Shown here piece by piece: positions 1 through 8,180 of a stretch of 64,000 nucleotides of DNA. Each line of letters starts with the position of its first letter. Within the stretch, counting starts at the first letter, position 1. Made by a program: the position numbers and the translations under genes. A model generated the notes under the pieces. The model was not told the DNA's origin, did not search any database, and saw only the letters and a list, made by a program, of their open reading frames with translations. Source of the DNA: [Pseudopropionibacterium] massiliense (GTDB lineage: Bacteria; Actinomycetota; Actinomycetes; Propionibacteriales; Propionibacteriaceae); NCBI RefSeq assembly GCF_900607225.1, contig NZ_LR027842.1:3376535-3440534 (forward strand), written 5' to 3'.

Positions 1-149
1 ACAAAACGCACACACTGCAGGGGCCATCAATCAAAGGAAAAAACAAGAAACAAACCAAAAAATGGTCCATCCCCAAAAAATGGCATTGACTTAAAGCACG
101 CTGTTGAGTTCTCAAAATTCGGAAGCCAATCAGTTTGGCAACCCGACAA
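1..149 (-). other. 16S rRNA operon leader (gene itself beyond base 1)
   Basis: Read on the minus strand, this is the transcribed leader of an rRNA operon. It contains TTGAGAACTCAACAGCGTGC (rc of 96-115), a block that commonly precedes 16S rRNA genes in actinobacteria and is linked to rRNA processing or antitermination. It then runs through T-rich sequence to the window edge. No 16S sequence is visible, so the gene must begin just left of base 1. The operon would be transcribed away from oriC, co-directionally with replication. The motif is seen in the sequence; the rRNA gene is inferred. Confidence 0.7.
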
Positions 150-177
150 ACTTTACTGCATTTCCACCGAGTGTCAA
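150..177 (-). promoter_or_regulatory. Strong rRNA-type promoter
   Basis: On the minus strand there is a perfect -35 TTGACA (172-177), a 16-base spacer and a -10 TAAAGT (150-155). It lies about 35 bases upstream of the rRNA leader motif. The near-consensus match and the position support its being the main promoter of the leftward rRNA operon. Bases 178-471 hold no convincing gene; open frames there are shadows. Confidence 0.75.
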
Positions 178-471
178 ATCCCGTGTTCCTGCATCAAGTT
201 GTGCCGTTGTGGTTTCACCACCCCGAAGGGCAGCTTCTCCAAGATACTCCCTCACACCCGGTTTCGCAAGTCGGGCTTCCCGACCAAGTCTCCCGGGGCA
301 TCGCGGGTTCCGTGACCTTGAGTGGGATCCATGTGACCGCACACTCGCCACGGGGCTCGTCGATGGGGGATCGCCCTGACCTGCCGCTTCCCAGCGGCTT
401 CCGGGGCGAGTGAAAACACTACACCCTTTCCAGGTTGCGCGCAACCCCGGCGAGACACAGAACCCATCGAC

Positions 472-521
472 TTGCAACACGAAGGATCACGATATATCGT
501 AGAGCTATCTACTACGAAAGG
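472..521 (+). promoter_or_regulatory. padR promoter, possible auto-operator and RBS
   Basis: TTGCAA (472-477) and TATCGT (495-500) form a plausible -35/-10 pair with a 17-base spacer. The -10 overlaps GATATATC and an imperfect inverted repeat CGTAG/CTACG (498-516). PadR proteins often bind AT-rich palindromes at their own promoters, so autoregulation is a reasonable inference. A GAAAGG Shine-Dalgarno at 516-521 sits 7 bases before the GTG start at 529. Confidence 0.4.
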
Positions 522-528
522 ATCTGAC

Positions 529-1167
529 GTGAACAAGCACAGTCACACCCCGCACGGCTTCCCGTACCACCCGGAGAACGGGAACGATCACGACGACTTC
601 CGGGAGGCATCCGGTCCGGCGGGCGGCCCACACGGCCGGCGTCGCGGCCCCGGCCCGTTCGGCGGACGTCCCCGGGGAGGCCCCGGGGGCCATGACCGGG
701 AACACCACGGTCGCCGCTCCCGGCGTCGTGGGGATGTCCGGATTGCGGTCCTCCTGCTGCTCGCCGAGGAGTCGATGCACGGTTACCAACTGATGCAGAC
801 CATCGCCGAGCGCACCGACGGAGCGTGGTCCCCCAGTCCCGGCGCCATCTATCCAACGCTCAGCCAGCTCGAGGACGAGGGGCTCGTCCGGATCGACACG
901 AGCGGGGGTCGCAGGGAGGTATCCCTGACGGAGGCGGGCCGGGCCCACGTCGAGGAGCACCACGCCGAGTGGCCCAACCCCTTGGCGACCGATGACGGCC
1001 CCCGCCTGCGGGAGCTCGTGCACTCGCTCGGCGAGGCCGTCCGCCAGGTCGGCCGCACCGGCACCGATGACCAGCGCCAGCAGGCGGCCAGGGAGCTCGT
1101 CGACGTGCGTCGGCGGATCTATCTGATCCTCGCCGGGGACGAGCAGCCCTCGCCCGGCGGGGAGTGA
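529..1167 (+). CDS. PadR-family transcriptional regulator
   Basis: A 212-residue protein. The first ~65 residues are rich in His, Gly, Arg and Pro and low in complexity. A PadR winged helix follows: RRRGDVRIAVLLLLAEESM, then HGYQLMQTI, the recognition segment PGAIYPTLSQLEDEGLV and the wing SGGRREVSLTEAG. The C-terminal part is a short helical dimerisation region. I chose GTG at 529 rather than TTG at 472 because GAAAGG lies 7 bases upstream. The His/Gly-rich N-terminus is unusual and could bind metal, but this is only suggested by composition. Its target is unknown; the next gene downstream on the same strand is a metal-uptake operon. Confidence 0.8.
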   Translation: MNKHSHTPHGFPYHPENGNDHDDFREASGPAGGPHGRRRGPGPFGGRPRGGPGGHDREHHGRRSRRRGDVRIAVLLLLAEESMHGYQLMQTIAERTDGAWSPSPGAIYPTLSQLEDEGLVRIDTSGGRREVSLTEAGRAHVEEHHAEWPNPLATDDGPRLRELVHSLGEAVRQVGRTGTDDQRQQAARELVDVRRRIYLILAGDEQPSPGGE

Positions 1168-1295
1168 GCGGGGAGCGAGGGTTTCCGCCCCCGGGTGCCG
1201 CATGCGGACACGATGTGCACATCACGGGTGTGCACATCCCAACCCCAGTCAATACTGAGAATCCATCGCATGTTAGATTCCTCGCAAATCTGTAT

Positions 1296-1308
1296 TTGGT
1301 CAGACTAA
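1296..1308 (+). promoter_or_regulatory. Candidate MntR/DtxR-type operator upstream of the metal ABC operon
   Basis: TTGGTCAGACTAA is an odd-centred dyad (TTnGTC-A-GACnAA) located 25 bases before the start of the metal-binding lipoprotein, overlapping the likely promoter (TAATTTAAT lies just downstream). Its core TGGTCAGAC occurs again between the divergent mntP and mntR genes at 43689-43697 on the opposite strand. The rest of the 1168-1332 intergenic region shows no gene. Confidence 0.45.
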
Positions 1309-1332
1309 TTTAATGCTGTACTGAAGGAAACC

Positions 1333-2292
1333 ATGCGATCCACCACTCTCACCCGCCGCTCCCTCATCGCCGCGCTCTCCGCGGTCCCCGCCGTTGCCCT
1401 CGTCGCGGGATGCTCCAGCGGTTCCGCCTCGGAGAGCGCCGGCGGCGGGAAGAAGCTCGCCATTTTCGCGACCACCGGCTACCTGGCCGACGCCGCCAAG
1501 GTGCTCGATCCCGACGCAGAGATCACGACGATGGTCAAGCCCGGCGGCGACCCCCACACCTACGAGCCCACCACCCAGGACATCGAGAAGATGCAGTCCG
1601 CCGACGCGGTCTTCTCCTCCGGCGTGCACCTGGAGGCCAAGATGCTGACCCAGCTCGAATCGCTGGGATCCAAGCACATCGCCGTCGGCAACAAGATCGA
1701 CCAGAGCGAGCTGCTGCCCTGGCCGGAGAAGGACGAGCAGGGCAACGATCTCCACGACCCGCACATCTGGAACAGCACCAAGATCTGGCAGCAGGTCGTG
1801 ACCCTGATGGCCGAACACCTCAAGACCATCAACGCCTCGAAGGCCGCCGACTACGACAAGAACGCGGAGGCCTACAAGAAACAGATCGAGGAAACCGACA
1901 CCTGGGCCAAGCAGGAGACCGCGAAGATCCCCGAGGAGCGCCGGGTGCTGGTGACGGGCCATGACGCCTTCAACTACTTCGGGCGGGCCTACAACATCGA
2001 GATCCACGCCACCGACTTCGTCACCTCGGAGGCCGACATGTCCGCCAACGACATCGCCGAACTGGCCGACCTGATCGCCACGCACAAACTGCCCGTGATC
2101 TTCCAGGACAACCTCAAGAACCCCCAGGCGATCCAGTCCGTCAAGGAGGCCGTCGCCGCCAAGGGCTGGCAGGTCGAGGTCTCCGACCAGGAGCTCTACG
2201 CCGACTCCCTCGGCGACGAGGCCGGCGTCGACTCCTACCTCGGTGTGATGAAGCACAACGTCACCACCATCGTTGAGGCGCTCACCAAATGA
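1333..2292 (+). CDS. Metal-binding lipoprotein of a Mn/Zn/Fe-type ABC transporter
   Basis: A 319-residue cluster A-I (ZnuA/MntC/TroA) solute-binding protein. The N-terminus has a twin-arginine-like TRRSLIAALSA followed by lipobox VAGC, so it is probably a surface lipoprotein. Typical metal-site motifs are visible: GDPHTYEPT, DPHIWNSTK, GHDAFNYFGRAY and a C-terminal YADSLGDEAG. There is no His-rich loop as seen in many ZnuA proteins, which leans towards Mn or Fe. It is first in an operon; its stop overlaps the ATPase start (ATGA). RBS is GAAGGA. The motif shared with the mntP/mntR region favours manganese, by inference. Confidence 0.85.
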   Translation: MRSTTLTRRSLIAALSAVPAVALVAGCSSGSASESAGGGKKLAIFATTGYLADAAKVLDPDAEITTMVKPGGDPHTYEPTTQDIEKMQSADAVFSSGVHLEAKMLTQLESLGSKHIAVGNKIDQSELLPWPEKDEQGNDLHDPHIWNSTKIWQQVVTLMAEHLKTINASKAADYDKNAEAYKKQIEETDTWAKQETAKIPEERRVLVTGHDAFNYFGRAYNIEIHATDFVTSEADMSANDIAELADLIATHKLPVIFQDNLKNPQAIQSVKEAVAAKGWQVEVSDQELYADSLGDEAGVDSYLGVMKHNVTTIVEALTK

Positions 2293-3005
2293 CGGCTGCC
2301 CTGAACGTTTCCGGGCTGAGCTTCGCCTACCGCGACTCGCTGGTGCTGCGGGAGGTCACCCTCGACCTCCCGCAGGGCGTGGTCATGGGCATCGTCGGGC
2401 CCAACGGGGCGGGGAAGTCAACGCTGCTGAAGGCCGTGGTCGGGTTGCTGAAACCCACGAGGGGAACCGTCTCCTGCTTCGGCCAGCCGCTGCCGAAGGT
2501 GCGCCGCCGCGTCGGCTACATGCGGCAGGCCAGCAGCGTCGACTGGGACTTCCCGACCACGGTCAGCGATGTCGTCCTCATGGGCACCTACGGCGGCCTG
2601 GGATGGTTCCGCCGGCCCGGGGCGAAGGAACGCGACGTGGCGGCGGCCGCGCTGAGGCGGGTCGGCATCCCCCACCTGGCACACCGGCCCATCAACCAGC
2701 TCTCCGGGGGTGAGCGCCAACGTACCTTCCTGGCGCGGCTGCTGGCCCAGCAGTCCGACCTGCTGCTCCTCGACGAGCCCTTCGCCGGGGTGGACGCCGC
2801 CAGCCAGGAAACCATCACGAACGTGCTGCACGGGCTGCGCGACGCGGGACGCACCGTCGTCATCGTCCACCACGACCTCGCCACCGTCCCGACGCTGTGC
2901 GACTGGACCTGCCTGCTGAACCGGACCGTGATGGGTTTCGGCCCCACGGAGGAGGTGTTCACCGACGAGGCGGTGAAACAGGCCTACGGACTGGCGACGA
3001 CATGA
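2289..3005 (+). CDS. Metal ABC transporter ATP-binding protein
   Basis: A 238-residue ABC ATPase. Walker A is GPNGAGKST (residues ~37-45), the signature LSGGERQR is near residue 138, Walker B is LLLLDEPFAGVD, and the switch histidine is in VIVHHDL. It energises uptake of the metal bound by the upstream lipoprotein through the two downstream permeases. The start overlaps the lipoprotein stop and its own stop overlaps the first permease start, indicating tight translational coupling. Length matches the MntB/ZnuC/TroB family. Confidence 0.9.
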   Translation: MTAALNVSGLSFAYRDSLVLREVTLDLPQGVVMGIVGPNGAGKSTLLKAVVGLLKPTRGTVSCFGQPLPKVRRRVGYMRQASSVDWDFPTTVSDVVLMGTYGGLGWFRRPGAKERDVAAAALRRVGIPHLAHRPINQLSGGERQRTFLARLLAQQSDLLLLDEPFAGVDAASQETITNVLHGLRDAGRTVVIVHHDLATVPTLCDWTCLLNRTVMGFGPTEEVFTDEAVKQAYGLATT

Positions 3006-3907
3006 ACCCCGCCGAGCTGCTGACCAACCACACCTACCGGATGATGCTGCTCGGCACCGTCATCATCGGGTTCACCACCGGGGCCATCGGCACCTTCGCC
3101 TACCTGCGGAAACGCACCCTCCTGGCGGACGTCGTCTCCCACTCCTCCATCGGGGGAGTGATGCTGGCCTTCATCGTCGCCGCGTCCTTCGGGATCGACG
3201 GCCGCAGCAACTGGGTGCTGATCCTCGGCTCCGCGGTGGTCTCCCTGATTGCGGTGCAGCTGGTCGACTGGCTGCCCAAGGTCTCGGTGACGAAGGTGGA
3301 CGCGGCGATGGCGATCGTGCTGGCGCTGTTCTTCGGGGGAGGCATGGTGCTGCACCGGGTCATTCTCGCCGGGCCCTATCCCAGCAAGGGCGGGTTGGCG
3401 GAGTACCTGTTCGGCAACGCCTCCCACCTGACGGTCGAGGACATCGTCTCCAGCGTGGTCGTCTCCCTGGCGACCTTCCTGGTGGCGGCCGTGGCGTTCA
3501 AGGAGTTGAAGCTGAGCTGTTTCGACCCGGAGTACGCGGCGACGCTGGGCTTCTCGTCGCGGCTGCTGTCGGTGCTGCTGAACGCCGTGGTGGTGCTGTC
3601 GATCGTGATCGGTCTCAAGGCCGTCGGGCTGGTGCTCATGGTGGCGCTGGCCATCGCCCCGCCGGTCGCGGCCAGGCAGTGGACCACGCGCGTCGGCAGC
3701 ATGCTGCTGCTGTCGGGGCTGATCGGGGCCTTCAGCGCCCTCGCCGGCTCGTGGCTGGCGGTCTCCATCGGCCGCGTTCCCACCGGCCCGGTGATCGTGC
3801 TGGTGGTCACGGTCATCGCCTTCGCCTCGATCCTGTTCGCCCCCAAACGCAGCCTCCTGCTGACGCTCCGGGCGCGGCGACGCCACCGCAGGGAGGTGAC
3901 GGCATGA
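3002..3907 (+). CDS. Metal ABC transporter permease (first)
   Basis: A 301-residue ABC-3 family membrane protein with about eight to nine hydrophobic segments. It has the family's typical EYLFGNA and CFDPEYAATLGF stretches; the latter lies near the cytoplasmic coupling region. ATG at 3002 overlaps the ATPase stop; an upstream extension in the same frame would lie inside the ATPase gene and lacks support. Two permease genes in one operon, as in TroABCD/SitABCD-type Mn/Fe systems, suggest a heterodimeric channel. Confidence 0.88.
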   Translation: MNPAELLTNHTYRMMLLGTVIIGFTTGAIGTFAYLRKRTLLADVVSHSSIGGVMLAFIVAASFGIDGRSNWVLILGSAVVSLIAVQLVDWLPKVSVTKVDAAMAIVLALFFGGGMVLHRVILAGPYPSKGGLAEYLFGNASHLTVEDIVSSVVVSLATFLVAAVAFKELKLSCFDPEYAATLGFSSRLLSVLLNAVVVLSIVIGLKAVGLVLMVALAIAPPVAARQWTTRVGSMLLLSGLIGAFSALAGSWLAVSIGRVPTGPVIVLVVTVIAFASILFAPKRSLLLTLRARRRHRREVTA

Positions 3908-4767
3908 CCTTCGTGCTGTGGGTGATGATCCTCGCGGTCGTCACCGCCGTCACCTGTGCCCTGCCGGGAATCTGGCTGGTGCTGCGGAAGCAGGCGATGC
4001 TGACCGACGCCATCAGCCACGCCGTGCTGCCGGGCATCGTCATCGCGGCCGTGGCGACGGGCACCATCCAGTCGCCGTGGTCCATCGTCGGGGCGGCCGT
4101 GATGGGCACCGTCGTGGTGCTGGGCGCGGAGCTGCTCGAATCGACGGGCCTGGTCTCCGGTGACGGCCCCCAGGGACTGGTGTTCCCGGCCCTGTTCAGC
4201 ATCGGCGTGCTGCTGCTCAGCACCCGGTTCAACGGGGTCCAGATCACGGAGTCGGCGGTGCTGGTGGGCGACCTCAACCTGGCCGCCTTCCTGCCGCTGA
4301 AGGTCGGGAACGTGCTGCTCGGTCCGCAGTACCTGTGGGTGATGGCCGGGGTGCTGGCCCTGAACGTCGCGTACCTGACGGTGCTGCACACCCGCCTCAA
4401 GCTGATCGCCTTCGACCCGGAACTGGCCCAGACCATGGGCATCCCGGTCAAGCGCCTGGGCCACCTGACCATGCTGGTGGTCTCGGTGACGATCACCGCC
4501 GCCTTCAACGCGGCCGGGGCGGTCCTCGTCATGGCGCTGATGATCGTCCCCGCGGCCATCGCACAGCTGCTGTCCCACAGCATCCACGGCATGTACATCA
4601 TCACCGTCGGCATCACCGTCGCCTGTTCGGTGGTGGGTTTCTGGGCCGCCTACGTCCTCGACGCCTCCACGTCGTCGGGCCTGGCGTTCTTCTACGGGAT
4701 CGTCTACCTGGCGGTGGTGGCCGTGACGGTGATCGGTCGGAGGCTCCGCACCCCGAGCACCAGCTGA
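3904..4767 (+). CDS. Metal ABC transporter permease (second)
   Basis: A 287-residue ABC-3 family membrane protein paralogous to the preceding permease. It keeps the same topology and the equivalent LIAFDPELAQTMGIPV coupling segment. ATG at 3904 overlaps the stop of the first permease. It is last in the operon and is followed after about 20 bases by a strong hairpin shared with the converging peptide/nickel-type operon. It most likely forms the other half of the translocation pore. Confidence 0.88.
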   Translation: MTFVLWVMILAVVTAVTCALPGIWLVLRKQAMLTDAISHAVLPGIVIAAVATGTIQSPWSIVGAAVMGTVVVLGAELLESTGLVSGDGPQGLVFPALFSIGVLLLSTRFNGVQITESAVLVGDLNLAAFLPLKVGNVLLGPQYLWVMAGVLALNVAYLTVLHTRLKLIAFDPELAQTMGIPVKRLGHLTMLVVSVTITAAFNAAGAVLVMALMIVPAAIAQLLSHSIHGMYIITVGITVACSVVGFWAAYVLDASTSSGLAFFYGIVYLAVVAVTVIGRRLRTPSTS

Positions 4768-4785
4768 TCCGGAACCACCCCTTGA

Positions 4786-4832
4786 AACCGGTTGGGCCGG
4801 GCCGCGACGAGAGCGGCCCGGCCCAACCGGGT
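4786..4832. terminator. Strong hairpin between convergent operons
   Basis: An inverted repeat of about 20 bases per arm (AACCGGTTGGGCCGGGCCGC and its near complement ending at 4832) with a 7-base loop. It sits between the stop of the metal permease (+) and the stop of the ABC ATPase (-), so it can serve both transcripts. The arm resembles the core of the repeat family seen at 29-32 kb (GTTGGGCCGG-CCGCGACGA). Confidence 0.75.
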
Positions 4833-4842
4833 TGTGGGGATC

Positions 4843-5622
4843 TCAGCCCTCGAAGAGCTTGATGAGATCCTTGGTGTACTGGTCGCGGCCGTCCTCGAAG
4901 AGTTCGTCGCGACCGAACCGGTCCACGATCTCGCCGCCGCGCAGCACGATGGAGCGTTCGCTCATGAACTGCACCGCGCTGAGGTCGTGGGAGATGAACA
5001 TCGACGACAGGCCGAGTTCCTCCTTCAGCTCCTGCAGCAGGTTCAGCACCCGGGCCTGGATGGAGACGTCGAGGCTGGCCGTGGGCTCGTCGAAGACCAG
5101 GAGGGTCGGCTCCACGCTGATGGCCCGCGCGATCGCGACCCGCTGCTTCTCGCCGCCGCTGAGCTCGTGGGGTTTGCGGTCCAGGCAGGCGACGGGCAGG
5201 TGCACCAGGTCGACGAGCTGCTCGGCGACCTTCCGCTGCGTGCCCGGCTGCACGAAACTCGGCGCGGCGAATCCCCGGGTGCGCAGCGGCTCCAGGAGGG
5301 AGTCGTACATCGTCAGGCGCGAGTTGAACGAGCTCGACGGGTTCTGGAACACCACCTGCAGGCGGCGGCGGATGTCGCGCAGCTCCTTGCCGCGACGCTG
5401 GAGGAGGGATTCGCCCTCCAGCGTCGCCCGACCGGAGGAGACCGGTTCCAGGGTCAGCAGGCACTTGGCCAGCGTCGACTTGCCCGATCCGCTCTCACCC
5501 ACGACCCCGAGGCACTCGCCCTTGTTGATCGTGAACGAGACCCCCCTCACCGCGTGGGTGCCGCCGGGATAGGTCTTGTGCAGGTCCTCGACCTCCAGCA
5601 CGGGGGTTTCGGATTCGCTCAT
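4843..5622 (-). CDS. Opp/Dpp/Nik-type ABC transporter ATPase (second)
   Basis: A 259-residue ATPase of the oligopeptide/nickel subfamily. Walker A is GESGSGKST, signature LSGGEKQRVAIARA, Walker B LLVFDEPTASLD, and the switch His lies in FISHDLSAV. Last gene of a five-gene operon. Its ATG overlaps the stop of the preceding ATPase gene (ATGA). It lacks a long C-terminal Opp-type Cys motif, so it may not carry an Fe-S site. It should work as a heterodimer with the other ATPase to drive import. Confidence 0.88.
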   Translation of the reverse strand: MSESETPVLEVEDLHKTYPGGTHAVRGVSFTINKGECLGVVGESGSGKSTLAKCLLTLEPVSSGRATLEGESLLQRRGKELRDIRRRLQVVFQNPSSSFNSRLTMYDSLLEPLRTRGFAAPSFVQPGTQRKVAEQLVDLVHLPVACLDRKPHELSGGEKQRVAIARAISVEPTLLVFDEPTASLDVSIQARVLNLLQELKEELGLSSMFISHDLSAVQFMSERSIVLRGGEIVDRFGRDELFEDGRDQYTKDLIKLFEG

Positions 5623-6431
5623 GCGCTGGCTCCTTCCGTGAAGACGGGCAGCCGGGAGGGGATGTTGCGCAGCGGCGGGATGGCGGCGATCAGGTTGCGG
5701 GTGATCCTTTCCCTCGGGGACTCGAAGATCTCCTTCGTGGTGCCCCGCTCCTTGATCTCGCCGCCCTGCATGATCACCATCCGGTCGGCGAACCGGCTCA
5801 GCACCCGCAGGTTGTGGGTGATGAACAGCACCGCGCAGCCCTCCTGTTCCTGGATCTCCTCGATCTGGTCGAGCACCAGCGACGCGTTGACCGCGTCGAG
5901 GGCCGTGGTGGGTTCGTCGGCGATGATCAGCTTGGGTTTCAGCAGGATCGCAGCCGCGAGGGCGGCGCGCTGCAGCTGCCCACCGCTGACCTGGAACGGG
6001 TAACGCCTCAGCAGCTCGGCGGGGAGCCGCAGCTGTTCGAGGACCGCGGCGGCCCGTTCCCCCCGGCGCCTGTCGTCCCAGTCGGTGTGGCTGCGCATCA
6101 CCTCGTCGAGCTGCCGCCCGATCCGGTAGTACGGCGAGAACGCCGCCTGGTAGTCCTGGAAGACGTAGGCGATGTCGTTGCCGCGCAGCTGGCGCATCTC
6201 CTCCTGGGAGACGGTCAGCAGGTCCTTGTCACCGAAGGTCATGGTCTCGGCGGTGCGCCTGAGGCCACGCGGAAGCAGGTTGGCGATGGAGAAGGCGGTC
6301 AGGGACTTGCCCGATCCGCTCTCCCCGACGACGGCCAGCCACTCGCCGGTCTCGATGCGCAGGTCGATGCCGTGGACCAGCTCCTTGGTGCGGGTCGTGA
6401 CGCGCAGGTTCTCGATCTCAAGCAGCGACAC
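5619..6431 (-). CDS. Opp/Dpp/Nik-type ABC transporter ATPase (first)
   Basis: A 270-residue ATPase beginning VSLLEIENLRVTT. I chose GTG at 6431 because GGAAGGAGGA lies just upstream; a longer reading to 6485 would run deep into the permease gene. Walker A is GESGSGKSL, signature VSGGQLQRAALAAA, Walker B LIIADEPTTALD, switch His in FITHNLRVL. The start overlaps the permease stop by 14 bases and the stop overlaps the next ATPase by 4, so the operon is translationally coupled throughout. Confidence 0.88.
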   Translation of the reverse strand: MSLLEIENLRVTTRTKELVHGIDLRIETGEWLAVVGESGSGKSLTAFSIANLLPRGLRRTAETMTFGDKDLLTVSQEEMRQLRGNDIAYVFQDYQAAFSPYYRIGRQLDEVMRSHTDWDDRRRGERAAAVLEQLRLPAELLRRYPFQVSGGQLQRAALAAAILLKPKLIIADEPTTALDAVNASLVLDQIEEIQEQEGCAVLFITHNLRVLSRFADRMVIMQGGEIKERGTTKEIFESPRERITRNLIAAIPPLRNIPSRLPVFTEGASA

Positions 6432-7245
6432 CGGTCTCCTCCTTCCTTTCCCCGGAGATGGCGTAGAGGCTCTGCAGCTGGTCACCGAGCCAGTTGGCGG
6501 CGCACACCACCAGGAAGATCGCCAGGCCGGGCGCCAGCATCAGGTGCGGGGCCTGCGTGAAGAACGTCTGGGCCTCGTTGAGCATGGCACCCCACTCGGC
6601 GGAGGGAAGCTGCACACCCAACCCCAGGTAGGACAGCGATGCCACGAGCAGGATCACCTTGCCGATGTCCACCGTCGCCAGGGCTATGACCGGGCCGACG
6701 ATGTGCGGCAGCAGGTGGCGTCGCATGATCGAGAGGGTGGAGGCCCCGCTGATGGTGGAGACCATCAGGTAGTCCTTCGCCTTCTCCTGCATGACGACGC
6801 TCCTGGCCAGGCGGGTGTAGCCCACCCACTTGATGACGAGAATCGCGAGCAGCAGGTTCGCGAACCCCTGACCCATCAGGCCCGCGATGATCATGGCGAC
6901 GATGTACTCCGGCAGCGCCAGGAAGATGTCGACCACCCGCATCAGGGCCCAGTCGGTCCGCCCGCCCAGGTAGCCGGACAGCAGACCCAGCGGAACCCCG
7001 ATCAGGATGGAGATCCCCAGCGCCAGCGCGCTGAGCCCGACCGTGGTGAGCCCGCCGGTCAGGATGCGGGAGAACACGTCGCGGCCCAGGTCGTCGGTCC
7101 CGAGCCAGTGGGCGGCGCTCGGTCCCTGGAGCCTGTCGGCCGTCGCGGTCAGGTTGGGATCCTGCGGCGCGATCCAGGGGCCGATGATCAGCAGCACCAG
7201 GAAGACCGCGACCGCGATCATGACGATTCGTTTTCCGGTGCTCAT
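6418..7245 (-). CDS. Opp/Dpp/Nik-type ABC permease (DppC-like)
   Basis: A 275-residue membrane protein starting MSTGKRIVMIAVAVF. An N-terminal TM is followed by a periplasmic stretch with the family motif HWLGTDDLGRDVFSRILTGG, then four to five TMs. The EAA-like loop VMQEKAKDYLMVSTISGAS contacts the ATPase. ATG at 7245 overlaps the stop of the first permease by 4 bases. Length is normal for DppC/NikC. Confidence 0.88.
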   Translation of the reverse strand: MSTGKRIVMIAVAVFLVLLIIGPWIAPQDPNLTATADRLQGPSAAHWLGTDDLGRDVFSRILTGGLTTVGLSALALGISILIGVPLGLLSGYLGGRTDWALMRVVDIFLALPEYIVAMIIAGLMGQGFANLLLAILVIKWVGYTRLARSVVMQEKAKDYLMVSTISGASTLSIMRRHLLPHIVGPVIALATVDIGKVILLVASLSYLGLGVQLPSAEWGAMLNEAQTFFTQAPHLMLAPGLAIFLVVCAANWLGDQLQSLYAISGERKEETGVAA

Positions 7246-8177
7246 GCCTTCCTCCCCTTGAGCGCGATGGCGGGATCCAGCCAGCGGTAGGACAGGTCCA
7301 CCAGCCCGTTGATGAGGAACACGATGATGCCGATCAGCAGGATGAAGGCCTGGATCGTGGGGTAGTCGCGTTTGGTCAGGGAGTCGAGCACCAGCATGCC
7401 GATGCCCTGGATGGCGAAGATCTTCTCCACCACCACGGTTCCCCCGAGGAGGCCGCCGAGGCTCATCCCCATGATGGTGACCAGGGGGATGAGGCTGGCC
7501 CGCAGCACGTGCTTGCCGAAGACCGTCGACTCCTTCAGGCCCCGTGAACGCGACGCCCGGACGAAGTCCGCCTCCTGCGCCTCGACGAGGCTGTTGCGGA
7601 ACACCTTCACATACGGCGGCACGATGGCGATGGTCATGCAGATGATCGGCATCACCAGACCGCCGGGACGCGCCGCCTGGGAGGGCAGCCACTTGAGCCC
7701 GATGGCGAACACGTTCAGCAGCAGCAGCCCCAGCCAGAACGTCGGCATGGAGGAGGAGACCAGGGTGAACCCCTGGGCCAGGTGATCCGGCCACTTCCCG
7801 ACGTTGCGGGCCGCCAGGGTCCCCAGCAGCCCGGCGAGGACGAAGGCGGCCACCAGGGACCACCCGGCCAGGACGAGCGTGCTGGGGAAGGCGTTGACGA
7901 TCCCGTCGATGACCGGTTTCCCGGTCATCGCGGAGGTGCCGAAGTTCAGCCTCAGCAGGTTCATCAGGTACGCGAGGTACTGCTCCCAGATGGGCGCGTT
8001 GAGGCCGCGTTCCTTCTGGAGGGCCTCGATGTCACTCTGGGTGACCTGAATGGTGTCCATCCGCAGCAGCGAACGGGTCTCGTCGCCGGGCGCCAGCTTC
8101 ACCACCAGGAAACTGACGAGGGTCAGCAACAGGAGGAAGACCGCCACCTCGGCCAGTCTGATCAACCATTTCCTCAT
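7242..8177 (-). CDS. Opp/Dpp/Nik-type ABC permease (DppB-like)
   Basis: A 311-residue permease with an N-terminal TM (LIRLAEVAVFLLLLTLVSF), the long extracytoplasmic segment of the DppB/NikB family, and a coupling loop EADFVRASRSRGLKESTVF. It starts 3 bases after the stop of the solute-binding protein gene. The protein pairs with the DppC-like permease. Substrate cannot be read from it directly; see the riboswitch upstream. Confidence 0.88.
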   Translation of the reverse strand: MRKWLIRLAEVAVFLLLLTLVSFLVVKLAPGDETRSLLRMDTIQVTQSDIEALQKERGLNAPIWEQYLAYLMNLLRLNFGTSAMTGKPVIDGIVNAFPSTLVLAGWSLVAAFVLAGLLGTLAARNVGKWPDHLAQGFTLVSSSMPTFWLGLLLLNVFAIGLKWLPSQAARPGGLVMPIICMTIAIVPPYVKVFRNSLVEAQEADFVRASRSRGLKESTVFGKHVLRASLIPLVTIMGMSLGGLLGGTVVVEKIFAIQGIGMLVLDSLTKRDYPTIQAFILLIGIIVFLINGLVDLSYRWLDPAIALKGRKA

Positions 8178-8180
8178 GGC

